64,000 nucleotides of DNA. Origin: Rhynchonema sp. JSB1_4 (taxonomy: Eukaryota; Nematoda; Chromadorea; Monhysterida; Xyalidae). How positions within the stretch are numbered: position 1 is the stretch's first letter; every line of letters starts with the position of its first letter. The notes under the pieces are model-generated. The model was given only the letters and a program-made list of their open reading frames with translations. It did no database searches and had not been told where the DNA came from. Both the position numbers and the translations under genes were made by a program. Positions 47,001 through 56,812 of the stretch are shown in pieces. The stretch spans positions 1-64,000 of the forward strand of contig JASAMV010000921.1 in assembly GCA_030248065.1 (NCBI GenBank). Reading direction: 5' to 3'.

Positions 47001-48117
47001 TCGAGGATGATCTATCAAGACGGGGTCAAGAGCCTAGGATACGATTGTATACGCTGATGCTTCAAGGTTGAGTCTGCCTCGGAATGAAATCGCCAACAAC
47101 TACAGCAGCTACACATAACTGAGTGCTAGATGACTCGTCAGGTCATCTGTTTTTCATTGGGATTCTTTCTCCGGGACAAAACACCGTAAAGCTTTAAAGG
47201 GTGTGTCTAACGTCTCTTAACCCCATGTTTTATTGGGTGCAATCGAAAGATGACCTCGACAGGCCGCCGTGTGCAAAAAAACGCGTCTTCTAGCTCGCTA
47301 AATCGCGAAATATTGAGGGTTACTTTTCGAATTAAATCAATTTCCGGACACAAAACTCCAGGCGCTTTTGAGTGCGCGCTACTCACGTTTGGCGTTTTTC
47401 TGCTGAAACATTGCATGTTTAAGCGCGGCTCAGCCGCCTATACAACGCACGTAAACGCTCAACACACAACGCTCTGGCTGCTGGCTTGACTGTGGACACA
47501 ATGAATGTTTCATTTAACCCACAGAAGCTGGTTTGTGTGTGTTTCGCTTCGTAACTTTTCTTGTCTGCTCAGTCTGAATTTTGTGTCCGGAAATTGATTT
47601 AATTCGAAAAGTAACCCTCAAGATTTCGCGATTTAGCAAGTTAGAAGTCGCGGTTTTTTGCACACGGCGGCCTTTCTAAGACATCTTTCAATTCCACCCA
47701 ACAAAACATGGGGTTAGGAGACGTTAGACACACCCTTTAAATGCTCAAAATCTGTCCGTTTAGTATTCGGAATTTTGACTAGTTGACCTGTGGTCTATTC
47801 AGATCGTCAACAAAGTTCGTCAACTTAATGGAGAAATGAGTGAGGGGTTGAAATAACATATGTACGTGGCATGGCATTCGGCGTCAGTTGACGACTTTAG
47901 CTGACGATCCAAGTTGACCACTTGATTATCAGACGGAATTCCCCCCCCCCCCCCCGTTGTCCCCAACTTACTCGATGTAATACTTCCTCCCATCAGGCAG
48001 GGTCGCGCACGTGTGCCAGGCGTGTGCCGACGTCGATGGTCTTATCTGCAGCTCGCCCAGATCTCGACCCATTTCGCCATTTCCGCCGACGAAACTGCGA
48101 TTCGAGTCGTCAAACAT
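23060..48117 (-). CDS. FERM-PDZ-WW scaffold protein, FRMPD4/Preso family
   Basis: Thirty-two exons, 5' to 3': 48117-47972, 44651-44532, 43947-43790, 43134-43032, 42675-42624, 41785-41657, 40257-40147, 40040-39909, 39833-39714, 39640-39554, 39490-39432, 39281-39169, 38520-38348, 37887-37705, 37536-37407, 36998-36831, 36455-36308, 35915-35634, 35301-35113, 34905-34770, 34469-34331, 34118-33954, 29916-29731, 26669-26548, 26264-25943, 25906-25887, 25630-25481, 25044-24887, 24664-24559, 24481-24366, 23972-23827, 23325-23060. They total 4635 nt, 1544 aa, all in phase. Domains: WW1 (about 34-58), WW2 (LPYGWEMAV..., about 71-100), PDZ with [13 protein letters not shown] and [15 protein letters not shown] (about 110-190). 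FERM spans about 247-600 ([54 protein letters not shown]). Then come an acidic, Ser/Pro-rich tail with [10 protein letters not shown] and a C-terminal helical region. In vertebrates FRMPD4 binds PSD-95 and Homer/mGluR5 at dendritic spines. The least certain parts are exon 26 (20 nt) and the exon 8 donor. Confidence 0.9.
25887..25906 (-). other. Candidate 20-nt microexon of FRMPD-family gene
   Basis: It is bounded by TTTTGTAG on the 5' side and GTGAATGC on the 3' side. It converts the phase-1 end of the 26264-25943 exon to the phase-0 start of the 25630-25481 exon. Without it those two exons do not join in frame at the donor chosen. Confidence 0.5.
26837..27794. mobile_element. PIF/Harbinger-like foldback carrying a nested insertion
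   Basis: The ends read GGGTGGAATTTTCGAAACGG and its complement, flanked by ATA on both sides (3-bp TWA duplication). The same element, without insertion, is at 45378-45602, flanked by TTA. The arms contain GGTCGGTGTAAA repeats. TWA duplication and GGG ends are the PIF/Harbinger pattern. No transposase. In the FRMPD-family intron between exons 23 and 24. Confidence 0.75.
26918..27646. mobile_element. Nested CAGTACC-ended inverted repeat, GCCTGC-rich
   Basis: This element is inserted in one arm of the 26837-27794 foldback, with TA at both borders. It starts CAGTACCAGCTG and ends with the complement. The arms of about 225 bp (26918-27145 and 27410-27646) are dense in GAGCCTGCAGGCTC palindromes. 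The middle (27146-27410) is unrelated unique DNA. The long Leu/Arg/Ala-rich ORFs on both strands are artefacts of this repeat. Confidence 0.75.
29209..29320. repeat. Perfect 39-bp inverted repeat, 34-nt loop
   Basis: The arms 29209-29247 and 29282-29320 are exact reverse complements (39 of 39 read by eye), beginning AACGATACGATTTAGCCTTG. It lies in an FRMPD-family intron. Perfect arms imply recent origin or active maintenance. Confidence 0.85.
29468..29700. mobile_element. GATCGG-rich MITE, complete copy
   Basis: The ends read AACTTGGTGATCGGATCGG and GATCACCAAGTTTGA. Inside, an inner inverted pair TTGACCAGCGTAAAAGCTG / GCGCTGGTCGAA is present. The same arrangement recurs at 36512-36765, 62847-63055 and 63592-63825, with partial copies at 4751-4880, 38100-38225 and 61585-61640. 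Confidence 0.75.
30564..30697 (-). other. Candidate extra exon with good splice sites but wrong phase
   Basis: It is preceded by TTATCAG and followed by AAA|GTAAGCC, and is open in the frame that follows exon 22 ([14 protein letters not shown]...). It ends phase 0, whereas the next accepted exon starts phase 1. It is therefore left out of the model; it could be a terminal, alternative or paired exon. Confidence 0.25.
33413..33699. repeat. Inverted repeat with AAGACGTTGGGTCAAATGG ends
   Basis: Nineteen-bp ends at 33413-33431 and 33681-33699 are exact complements; the interior also carries GGTGCA and GTGACC motifs shared with 5630-5780, 30035-30110 and 42060-42150. Non-coding, in an FRMPD-family intron. 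Confidence 0.65.
36512..36765. mobile_element. GATCGG-type MITE, diverged copy
   Basis: The left end is CAAATTTGGTAATCGGGTCC. Inside is TTACGCTGGTCGAAATCAGC as in the other copies. The right end (GACCTATCCGAACCGGAC) is degraded. In the intron between exons 16 and 17. Confidence 0.5.
38100..38225. mobile_element. GATCGG-type MITE, half copy
   Basis: It has the TTTACGCTGGTCAAAGTTAG interior and the GATCATCAAGTTTGACC right end, and lacks the left half. In the intron between exons 13 and 14. Confidence 0.5.
40323..40385 (-). other. Candidate alternative first exon starting a FERM-only isoform
   Basis: An ATG followed by exactly 21 codons ([20 protein letters not shown] plus one Gln) ends at a phase-0 donor, CAG|GTTCG. 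It lies just upstream of the FERM-starting exon 40257-40147, which begins in phase 0. No acceptor keeps it in frame as an internal exon, and a TGA lies upstream in frame. This is the pattern of an alternative promoter giving a protein without WW and PDZ domains. Confidence 0.45.
45378..45602. mobile_element. PIF/Harbinger-like foldback, intact
   Basis: Almost the whole element is a palindrome with arms of about 105 bp, ends GGGTGGCATTTTCGAAA and complement, and TTA on both sides. It shares ends and GGTCGGTGTAAA repeats with 26837-27794. In the intron between exons 1 and 2. Confidence 0.8.
45677..46181. mobile_element. Element with CAGGGGTTCAAACGGGATC ends
   Basis: The ends GGGGTTCAAACGGGATC and complement are about 480 bp apart, with many GATCCCGAT motifs inside. 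The CAGGGGT-like terminus resembles hAT ends, but no clear 8-bp duplication could be fixed. No coding. Confidence 0.55.
47197..47737. mobile_element. Long inverted-repeat element with AAGGGTGTGTCTAACG ends
   Basis: The arms 47197-47357 and 47578-47737 are about 90 percent complementary (AAGGGTGTGTCTAACGTCTC ends; TTTCCGGACACAAAA inner edge). TA at both borders. About 220 nt of unique sequence lies between. In the intron between FRMPD-family exons 1 and 2. Confidence 0.75.
47941..47955. repeat. Run of 15 C
   Basis: A homopolymer 16 nt inside the first FRMPD-family intron from the exon 1 donor. A C-run of this length is unusual and error-prone. Confidence 0.9.
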
Positions 48118-48709
48118 TTAAGATTCGACACGTTGATGCTGTTGTCGTAATCTGGCGCCCATTTTTTTGTTCGAAACAGCGCCCGCGCACACACGCTGGC
48201 ACGCGACACCCGTTGATATTTAATACAAATTGGTATTAGTATTAAAATCTCGCAGATAAATACATTTGAAGATATATGGAATTCAGGAGTTCATCGTGGT
48301 CCATGTTGGTGGGGTGCTTTGTTGATTCTTTTCCTCTATTCTGCAAACAGTTTGACCTGTGGCACACTCCATCCACTACCTTGTTCACAGCCTGCTTCGA
48401 CTTGGGTTGGGCCTTAATTTAAGCCTATATCGAGGCCTTTCATGTCCACTCAGATACAACGTTCCATAAAGTACATCATGTACATTAGGTACGCGCAGTT
48501 TGTTACCCTTAAAGGGTATCCGCCATATATACGCGACCGAAACCAATCTCAATGAGACTTGGCACCGTAAGTGGGCTTGGTCCAAAACACTCATGGCCAA
48601 GAAAATTTTTTCCCATATCAGCTCCTTGTCTGAGCCAGGAGGGCTGAAAGGTAAAAAAATTTGACCATACCTCAGCACCTTTAAATTGAAATATCGATCT
48701 GTTTCGCAT

Positions 48710-49912
48710 GTTCTTAGTGTGCAGCTTGATCACAAATCTTTCATAGACGTCTTGGCATTAATTTAGAACCACATTCACTTTTTTGGCATTACCACAGCTA
48801 GCGCTATTTTGCCAAAACCACGTAAATTTTCGAAAAAAATTTTCCGTTGTATTTTTGGGTCACATAGAAAGCACATAGAGTTTTTATATACAGCAGGCAA
48901 AGAAGCCCGTATATCATGCTATTCAAGCGATCAATGTCCAATTTTCCACCGCTGATAAGTTTCGACAAGACCTCGCTCAACTGCGGTGAGCCTCAACTTT
49001 TTTGCCTTTTTCTGGGGACCCCAAGCACAGTTCTATCTCATATTTTCCTATTTTAATAACAATGTACCGAGGTGATATATGGCACGCCAGATAGTAAAAA
49101 TATAATTGTTGTTAATTATGTGCTAATTTGTGTTGGTTCATCGCTCCTTGGAGGCGGCAGAAAATGATTTCAACTATAGAATCTCTCTTCCGTCGTATTT
49201 GAGCTGATTGTGACGGATTGTGGCTTTGCTGTCCGATGAAGCCCAACGTTGTTGTTATTTATCGATCAAAATCAAAATTCTAGTTCGAACGTATCTTGAG
49301 AAAAATCGCGTTATTGAAGGCACCGAACACGCTGGTCGGTTATAGCGGTTGTGTCAACTCCAGGTGGACTCAATTACCGATTTTTCTCAAGTACTTAGCT
49401 TATTTTGTTGATCGATAACAGAAAAATGTTGGGGCTTGGCAGTGGCAAATCTCGGCTGGGCTAAATGGAAGCTAATTGCTGAATGCGATTTTGTGTGAAT
49501 CTCTATTGATCCTCAGGATGCAGAGGACCAACCGAGCACATACGTAGTTACAGCATTGTGCTTTTCTATCTGCTCATATATCAGCTCGGTGCATTGTTAT
49601 TAAACAGGAGATATGGGGTGAACGTGGGTCCCGAAAAGGCAAAAAGTAGCGGTTCCCGCAGTTGAGCGAGCTCTTGTGAACTATGCGGTGGAAAATTGGG
49701 ACTTGATCCTTGAATATGTAGCATGATATTCGGCTTTTTTGCATAAAACTCTGTGTGCTTTCCATGTGACCCAAAAATACAACGGAAATTTTTTTTTCGA
49801 AAATTTACGTGGTTTTTCTCAAAATAGCGCGAGCTGTAATTGTGCCAAAAAAGTGAATGTGGTTCTAAATTAGTGCCAAGACGTCTACGAAAGATTTTGT
49901 CAACTGCACACA
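48710..49912. repeat. 1.2-kb imperfect hairpin
   Basis: The left half 48710-49310 and right half 49350-49912 are reverse complements throughout with mismatches and small gaps. Examples are TTCCGTTGTATTTTTGGGTC with its complement near 49790, AAAGCACATAGAG with CTCTGTGTGCTTT, and TTGAGAAAAATCG with CGATTTTTCTCAA near the tip. The ORFs on both strands (for example 49581-50027) mirror each other and are not believed. It lies upstream of FRMPD-family exon 1. Confidence 0.8.
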
Positions 49913-50757
49913 AGAAAAACGTGAGGGGTTCCCCCCCCCCCCAGGCGAACAAACAGCCCCCCACCCACAGCGGTCGCAGGACCCTTAATAGAAGCCAAAC
50001 GCAAGCGATTGGCTCGAAGTTGTGCATGAAGCCCAGAAAACTCTGAAGCCCTGAAGCCCCGTTGCAATCACGTTAATTACTTTGTCGGTCTGTGCCAAGT
50101 TTTTCAGAGTTTTCTCTTAATTTGCAACAGACAAGTTGCCGTATTGGAACAAAATCAACACTACGAATACGCAACAAGACGGATACACAACATCCTAATT
50201 AAACAAAGCGTGCCTTTCGTGTACGGTTGCAAACTCAGTCAGGCGCGCCAGCAAAAAAAATAAAATTTGCGCTTTTGCACACGCTTAGGAAGTCCGTGCA
50301 GTTAAACACCCGAGAGTCCATGCAACTCGGTCTGCTGTCGTCAGCGTTTGAGTAATTGAAAAAAAAACAGAGCAACGCCAGGTCGGAGTCCCTTGCACAC
50401 ACCTATCGTCAGGCACAGCAGGGGCGCGATGGTAAAAACAGCAGTGGCAAAAAACGAATGGCGAGAGAAAGAGCAGCGGCATCTGTTATTTGTACAAGGC
50501 CTATAAGCTTATTCATTGTGTTGAGCTTCAGCTTAAACTTCCCCAATAAACAGCTTCAAGAACAGCCGCTGTTTTTCTGCTCGTTGTTTTTCCACCGCCG
50601 TTTTTTCCACACGTTGAACTTAGGTAGTCGTGTGTGGCAGTCCCGTACGCAACACGTCAAGCGCAGCAGCACCTGTTAATGTCAGATACGGTTGGTCAGA
50701 GTCCAGCTGACTTGTCTCTGACTCGTGCTGACTTTGACCCCTGAGTAAATCTCGTAG
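49913..50757. other. Intergenic DNA
   Basis: A 10-C run occurs at about 49931. No coding or RNA feature was recognised. Confidence 0.3.
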
Positions 50758-50943
50758 GTATAGTCTGACCACGAGCTCATGAGACGTCTGCTACGGGTCA
50801 ACGTGTCTTGAAACGTTATTGAAAACAAAAGAAAGAGAAATTGGGCGTGCTTATGCATAGTCGATTTTTTCTTTTGTTTTCGAAACTTTTCGAAGCACGT
50901 AGAACCTTACCAGGCGTCTCATGAGCTGATGGTTAGACTATTC
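50758..50943. mobile_element. TATAGTC-ended MITE, copy 2
   Basis: The ends TATAGTCTGACCACGAGCTC and CTCATGAGCTGATGGTTAGACTA pair imperfectly; GTCTCATGAG blocks match copy 1. The interior has ACAAAAGAAAGAGAAA and its complement. Confidence 0.65.
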
Positions 50944-51406
50944 AGCGTTCATGAGCAGATGAGTGTCATAACATCCTGTCTGCAAAAAGTTCCTCTTGTG
51001 CTCCATACGTTAACCGCCGCGTAGGTCCTGTCACTATCAATATGATACGTGACCGCAATTCTGAAACCGAGCCTAACCATTCACAAGCCAACAGCGTCTT
51101 AATTTCCGGACCTGCCACGTTACATGTTCGTCAGGGATAGTAAGTGAGTACAATACACGTGCTGCATGGTGCATGTGAAAACAGAACCCCTGAGTGCAGA
51201 ACCAGCGAGCATATCGTGTCCTTGTTGTTGGCACGAAGATCGCCCCAACGGGAAGCACTTTCAATGACACACTTTTTGAAGTGTAATGTAAACTTCATCA
51301 TAAGATCTATGTATTTGGTCAAATCCAGGAACATCCGTCGATGACTTGGCACCGGTCACCGGAAACATACAGTGCAAGATACTCGGCGGTGGAGTGCAGA
51401 AACTTT

Positions 51407-51642
51407 TAAGGTCGGTTTATACTCTGACTGCCCGGCAGTAGCAGTCAGAAATTTGTGACTGCCCGTTCGGTCAGCTCACGAACGGAGCAAGAACAGTAGA
51501 CGGCAGGCAGCGGGCAATGGACAGTGCGGAACAGGCAATCGCTACAAGCAATCACTGCCTTGCCGGGCACTTCTGCGTGGTAGTGACTTCTCCGGATTTT
51601 GACTTCTACTTCCCGGAAGTCAGAAGTATAAATAGACCTTTA
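51407..51642. mobile_element. MITE with AAGGTCGGTTTATACT ends, copy 1
   Basis: The left end TAAGGTCGGTTTATACTCTG pairs with the right end CAGAAGTATAAATAGACCTTTA. The interior is full of GACTGCC/GGCAGTC motifs in both orientations. The same ends and motifs are found at 55568-55765 and partly at 22080-22215. Confidence 0.65.
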
Positions 51643-53651
51643 ATCAGGGTTCTGATGTTGTGACGTATACATGTGAGAAGAACAACATCATAAGAAACCT
51701 GGTAATCGTTAGGATTAAGACACAGATTCTCTTCACAGGTCACAACTGCATTAGATTTAAAAAGCGGTCATGCATATCTATATGTGCCGCATATAGCCAA
51801 GTTCGCTGTTTCTTAAATGGCTTAAAGCGCAACTTGTGTGTTGTTGGGTATCTGAATCGCGATCCGAGTCCAGTTCTTCAGTTAACGCATACACACGCCC
51901 ATAAGGACTAACTGACTGGAACACTTGTGGAGGAAATGCGCAGACTCCGGCCGGACGCGGCAAACGAACAAATTACTCGACTCCTTTGTACATTGTGCAT
52001 GTATGTATATGTACACTTGTGCACTGGCGTGTAGTAGGGACCTATGTACCTAGCCTGTTGCTTGCTGGTGGATACTACCTATGGTGCAGTTAGTGTTTAG
52101 CTCTAAAAGAAGAAACATGTGACTATCAGCCTTGCGACGGCACAAGCCTCCGTGTGATGGATACGGGTGGAACTTGAGAGGTTACGCTCAGTCACACAAC
52201 AAGCACAGACAAGGAGCGCCTATGCCGTCCTGTAAGAAGGGCACGCATACGCGTAGAGCTCGTATAAACAGTGGGAGAAGCAGCATGACCAAATATATGC
52301 TAACGCACACCAGAGCGGCTCATATTATGAATATGTACAGTATGTGCCGCTCAAGCTATGCATACACGTACATAGTATATGTATACGTAATGTATGAGCA
52401 CTGTACTGCGATGTGAGCCCCATAAGACGAGAAAAAAGAACCCCAGACCAGCAGAAAGTGAGATTTGACCATATTTCACGCCCGTGTGTGTGTGTGTGTG
52501 TGCCGCGCGCCCAGAGCGCATGCGCGCGTGCAAATGCCGAAACTGGTATATATGACCATGTAGTGCGTCATGTACTTCAGTCTGCAGCGATCGGTCACAT
52601 CTCCCCCCGCTCAGATTCAGGTCTCGCTCCCCCGATCAGTAGTTCGGGATCGGGAACCGATACGGGTCCTAGTTAGTGTCCAGCGGACGGGGACGCTTGG
52701 GGATCATCGGTTGTTGTCGGCTGGGTGTCCTTTCGGGAGGATTACACCTAGACATGACCATGTACCACTGGCGGATGATCCAGGGGAGTCTAAGGGGGCA
52801 TGCTTCCCCTTTGGTCACAATGGTCCCCGTAGGGAGGCTACCGTGAAGAAAGAATTACTCTAATTACCAGAATCGTAGGATTTTCACTCTAACACGCTCC
52901 AAAAGTCCAAAATCATGTGCATCACGTGAACCAGGAAGATCGCGCGTATGAAAAATCGCCCACTTTAGCGCTTTTGCACGGCTTTCGACTTCAGATGCCC
53001 CAAGCACAGATTTATTTGTCAAAACAACTATTCAAAATTACTACCAACAACAGCAGACAAAAACGATGTTTTCAGTTTGGCGCTACCTTGACCAAAGCCG
53101 CAATCCGCCATTGACGTTGACGACTTCGAACATGGATAGTCCTTCGCTGGTACCCTGTTGGGTGACACACCGTGTCTGCGTCTGTGAGCATGACAAAGCA
53201 CTGCATGCAGCGTGTCAGGGCTTATCATTGTGTCACACCACCGCTCCCTGTATGGTAATGAACCGGTGTTTTTGTTGGTGTTGCCGTCGTGTGCGATTAC
53301 CACGGGCGCCAGGCGTTATTTACGGTCACACGAGATACAGTATAGTGTCAGCAAAAGCAAGCAACTATGCGGCATCTGTACAACTGTTTTATTGGTTTTC
53401 CTTTCTCAGTAACTCAACCAGCTAGTTGGTCGCATGTATATAGGTATTACATACAGTACACATACATACTTGTGGCGACACCAATTTTTTCGCTCTGGGA
53501 TCTGCACACATTTGCCCAAACCGATACTGTTGTATACATTTAAATTGAAAACGGGGCACACACGCACAGCCACAATTACACGAATGACAACTTGCTATCT
53601 AGTGCACATACATATGTAGGTATAATGTATATATATACAGGGCGTCTCAAA
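51643..53651. other. Intergenic DNA with a GC-rich stretch
   Basis: A (GT)8 run is at 52486-52502. TATG/CATA-rich microsatellite lies at 52320-52395. A GC-rich stretch without known homology is at 52560-52870. One candidate exon (53087-53181) is listed separately; no other gene is seen. Confidence 0.3.
53087..53181 (-). other. Candidate upstream exon of FRMPD-family gene
   Basis: It is flanked by TGCTCACAG and TCAAG|GTAGCG. One frame is open with even codon use and contains MFEVVNVNGGLRLWS. It ends in phase 2, which matches an alternative acceptor inside exon 1 (ATCGCAG|T at about 48093). That would replace the N-terminus MFDDSNR. Evidence is splice pattern and phase only. Confidence 0.3.
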
Positions 53652-54122
53652 CAGGGTTGGGCAAAATACGTTTTTTTTTCAAAAAATTAATAATTTTTTA
53701 AAGATTTTAAAACGCCCAGATGATCAAAATATACCCCCAAAAAATTGGAAAACGCTCATGTTGGGAAGAAAACCTGGTTAAATGAAGTAATTCTATGTGT
53801 TCTGAGGCAAAATAAACGGGTTTCAACCCTTTTCTAGCGAGTTGGTAACATCGCATATCAGACCCGCATCATGGGACCAACTTTGGGCGGGGTCATCATT
53901 GAAAGTCAAACTCCGTATATCGACGTATGGGCGAAAATTTTTTGAAAAAATGGGACAAAAAATTGATTTTCCTTGAAAATCACGGTACTTTCCTTGAAAA
54001 AAATCAGGGAAGATCAAGGAAACTCAGGATTAAAAAAAAACGAAAAACGACCCAGACGTTTTTTTTTTAAAAAAACGTAGTTTTTTAAGAGAAAACGCCG
54101 TCGTTTTTTTTGCCCAACCCTG
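53652..54122. mobile_element. hAT-like non-autonomous element with perfect 8-bp duplication
   Basis: Termini CAGGGTTGGGCAAAA and complement are flanked on both sides by GTCTCAAA (53644-53651 and 54123-54130). An 8-bp duplication and CAGGG ends are the hAT signature. The interior is A/T-rich with no transposase frame. Confidence 0.85.
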
Positions 54123-55567
54123 GTCTCAAAAGTACCCTTTCACTTTTTCTTTTACATCATGTATGCAGGTTGTGGAACTTGCTTATGCAGAGTCGTGGCA
54201 CTGTACTGCCACAAAGGAAAGTATATCTGGATACTCACTCCATGCACAAGTTTGGTCTTTGTAGCCAGCTCCAAATCGTTCTTCTATCAAGTTTATAGTT
54301 CCGGTGCGTGTCGGTTCGGAGCTAGAGTTTTTATGGGAAACAAAGTCAGTCAATCAGCTGCGGGCCCAGACGCAGACTTTTGCCGGGATTCACATACCTG
54401 GAAGTTGTATTTACGGTGCTGAAAATAAAGAAAGAAAGACCAAGTGCGGCCCTGCAGCTAATTAAATCCGGCTATGCGCTCAAAGTGTCGTAGTTGGCCA
54501 TGGCCACCTTATGTATACATACCGTCGGTCTCTCAATGCGTGTTTGGTCTGGATTGTTTATCGGCACGCAACAAAATTGGAAACAAGGAAACATGGAAAT
54601 GTTACAAAAACAGGCAAAAATTACGCAGTGTTTGGCAGTCATCAAAACTCTGCATACATACAGTATATCAAGAAGAATGCGTAGGAATACCACAACATCG
54701 AGAATAAGCCGAAGCCGATTTGTGGACTGGAAAAAACATAATGGTGGACTCGTTTTTTCGTTTTTCAATTAGCATACTACACAACAGTGTGTGGTCGCGC
54801 GTGTGGTAATCGTGATAATTCGACCTCCGTCCCGGCTGTTTATTGAAATTTGATAAGAGCATCCCCGCACCCGGTGAATGTCTTGTGGGACTTCGGTTCG
54901 TTGAAGTAAAACAAAAAACAGTGATTTTGGCTGCGGTTCTGTCTCATAACGACAACATGCACCTACCATACATACATACACACTAAAAACAGAGAGGAAC
55001 AAAACAAACAAAACATTCGAAGACCATACTGTTCGTTCGGGCTTTGGTTTTCGATTGCAAATTCCGAACAAGAGCAAGCGCGCAGGAGAAAGGTACTGTA
55101 TACATAACCGCTGTTTTTCCAAGCACGAAAAAACGAAAAACAGCACCGAGTAAAGTCAAAACAACCGAAATCGATTAGAAAATATTATTGCTTCAAAAAC
55201 AGTCATAAAAGCTGAGCAGTGTTGATGAGCTCGCCGGCTACATAGGCTGGTGAAAAACCAAAGATAAGCCGGATATATTCATGATGACGTGCTAAAGCGT
55301 GTGCTATGGATGTGATTAGAATATACCAAGTCAAATGTTACATACCTATGACGTAAAAAGACGAGAAGGCGAGACGCGATTTTGCTCTGAAAACAAACAC
55401 AAACTATCCTAAGAAGCCTTTAGTTTTAGGTAAGGACTATTTTACGTTTAGAAAACGGATTTCCTACAGTAGGTGCAGCACCAAAGGCCTGGGGCCGGTT
55501 TGCTTTTCAGAAAAGAACTCATCAGACATTGATATCTTTAAAAACGGGTGTTAGTGGCAGTGGGTGT
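54123..55567. other. Intergenic DNA
   Basis: Several ORFs of under 130 codons on both strands (54472-55146) have no recognised domain. No RNA gene or bounded repeat seen. Confidence 0.3.
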
Positions 55568-55765
55568 TAAGGTCGGTTTATACTTCTGACTGCTCGGCAG
55601 TAGCAGTCAGAAAATTGTGACTTCCCATCCGATTGACTGCTACCCCATTTATACTCGAGCGCAGTCAAAACGATAGAAGACACGAAAAAAGTATAAATGC
55701 GCCGGGCAGTCAAGGACCGGCAGTCAAAGATTCTGACTTCCGGCAGTCAAAAACAGCAAGTTAAA
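55568..55765. mobile_element. MITE with AAGGTCGGTTTATACT end, copy 2
   Basis: The left end TTAAGGTCGGTTTATACTTC and repeated GCAGTCAGAAA/TTCTGACTGC motifs match 51407-51642; the right terminus is eroded. Confidence 0.5.
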
Positions 55766-55796
55766 AAGTTTTTCGCAAACGATTTTAAACTGATAC

Positions 55797-55858
55797 AGTA
55801 TGTATAGGTATATGTATACCTATACATATATACAGTACTGTGTGTACACATACTGTAC
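55797..55858. repeat. Palindromic TATG/CATA microsatellite
   Basis: Imperfect alternation of GTATA/TATAC and ACAGTA/TACTGT. Similar tracts are at 28610-28650, 32772-32800, 53600-53640, 56080-56112 and 57177-57207. Confidence 0.7.
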
Positions 55859-56481
55859 CTGGTATTCAGTTCATAACTTTACGGAACGCGGTGAAAACAG
55901 GAATGATATCATGTGTCTGAACAGTTATAACTGGAGTGACATGGGGGTTAGGTACAAGGCACCGCACGCAACACGATACCCCAGATCCAGGCCTAAGCTC
56001 GCTCCCTTGTGAATTGCGAGCCAACAAAGTATATTATGACGAAACTAGAACTGAAGCAGCGGGCGATTTGCAGCACCTAAGTACATATGTACATACATAT
56101 GTACGTACAGTAGGTCAGCGTGAGATTAGCTGACACTTGGCAGTACGACACGCATTTGCGGAACGATTCCAACTATACGACCACACTAGTCGTATAGGGG
56201 AGTCACGAATCACTTAGGGCTTTTTACTGTCAAAATCAAACAAAGGTGGAATTTGGAAACAAAGTACCGGATTGGGCTAACCAAGCGCTGACTGGGTTGC
56301 ATATCCATTCTCAAAAAATTTCGCACAAACAGCACGAAAATCAAAACAACAGCCAGAGAATAAATATCCAGATCATATGGATATGGATGTATGAATATTA
56401 CCGTTCTAAATACACGCCGCAGGACAAGCTGTCGGTTCGGATTTCAGTTTGCACGAGAAAAGCACACGTCAGCCACGACAT

Positions 56482-56812
56482 GTATAGTCCATCCATCAGC
56501 TCATGTCACTTTGTGATGCTGCTGGCCAACTTGTTTCCTTCCTCCACGTTCTAATGAAAGAGAAATTGAATTTTCGAAAAAATTATTTTTCCTCCTAGAT
56601 TGTGGTTTTTATGAAATCGACGTGTTTTATCGATTTTAATTTAATTTAATTTTAAATTGGATCGAATTCAATCTTCTTCGACACATTTTGTTATTTTTTA
56701 GTTTTTTTGCAAAATCAGTCACACTCAATTTCTCTTTCATTAGGACGTGGAGGAAGGGAACAAACCAGCCAGCAGCAACACAAAGTGCCATGAGCTGGTG
56801 GACGGACTATAC
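56482..56812. mobile_element. TATAGTCC-ended MITE, copy 3
   Basis: The ends TATAGTCCATCCATCAGCTC and complement bracket an inner inverted pair around TTTCTCTTTCAT and ACGTGGAGGAAGG. No coding. Confidence 0.8.

Noticed and set aside
49581..50027. 148-codon minus-strand ORF
   Set aside because: It lies in one arm of the 1.2-kb hairpin and has no domain.
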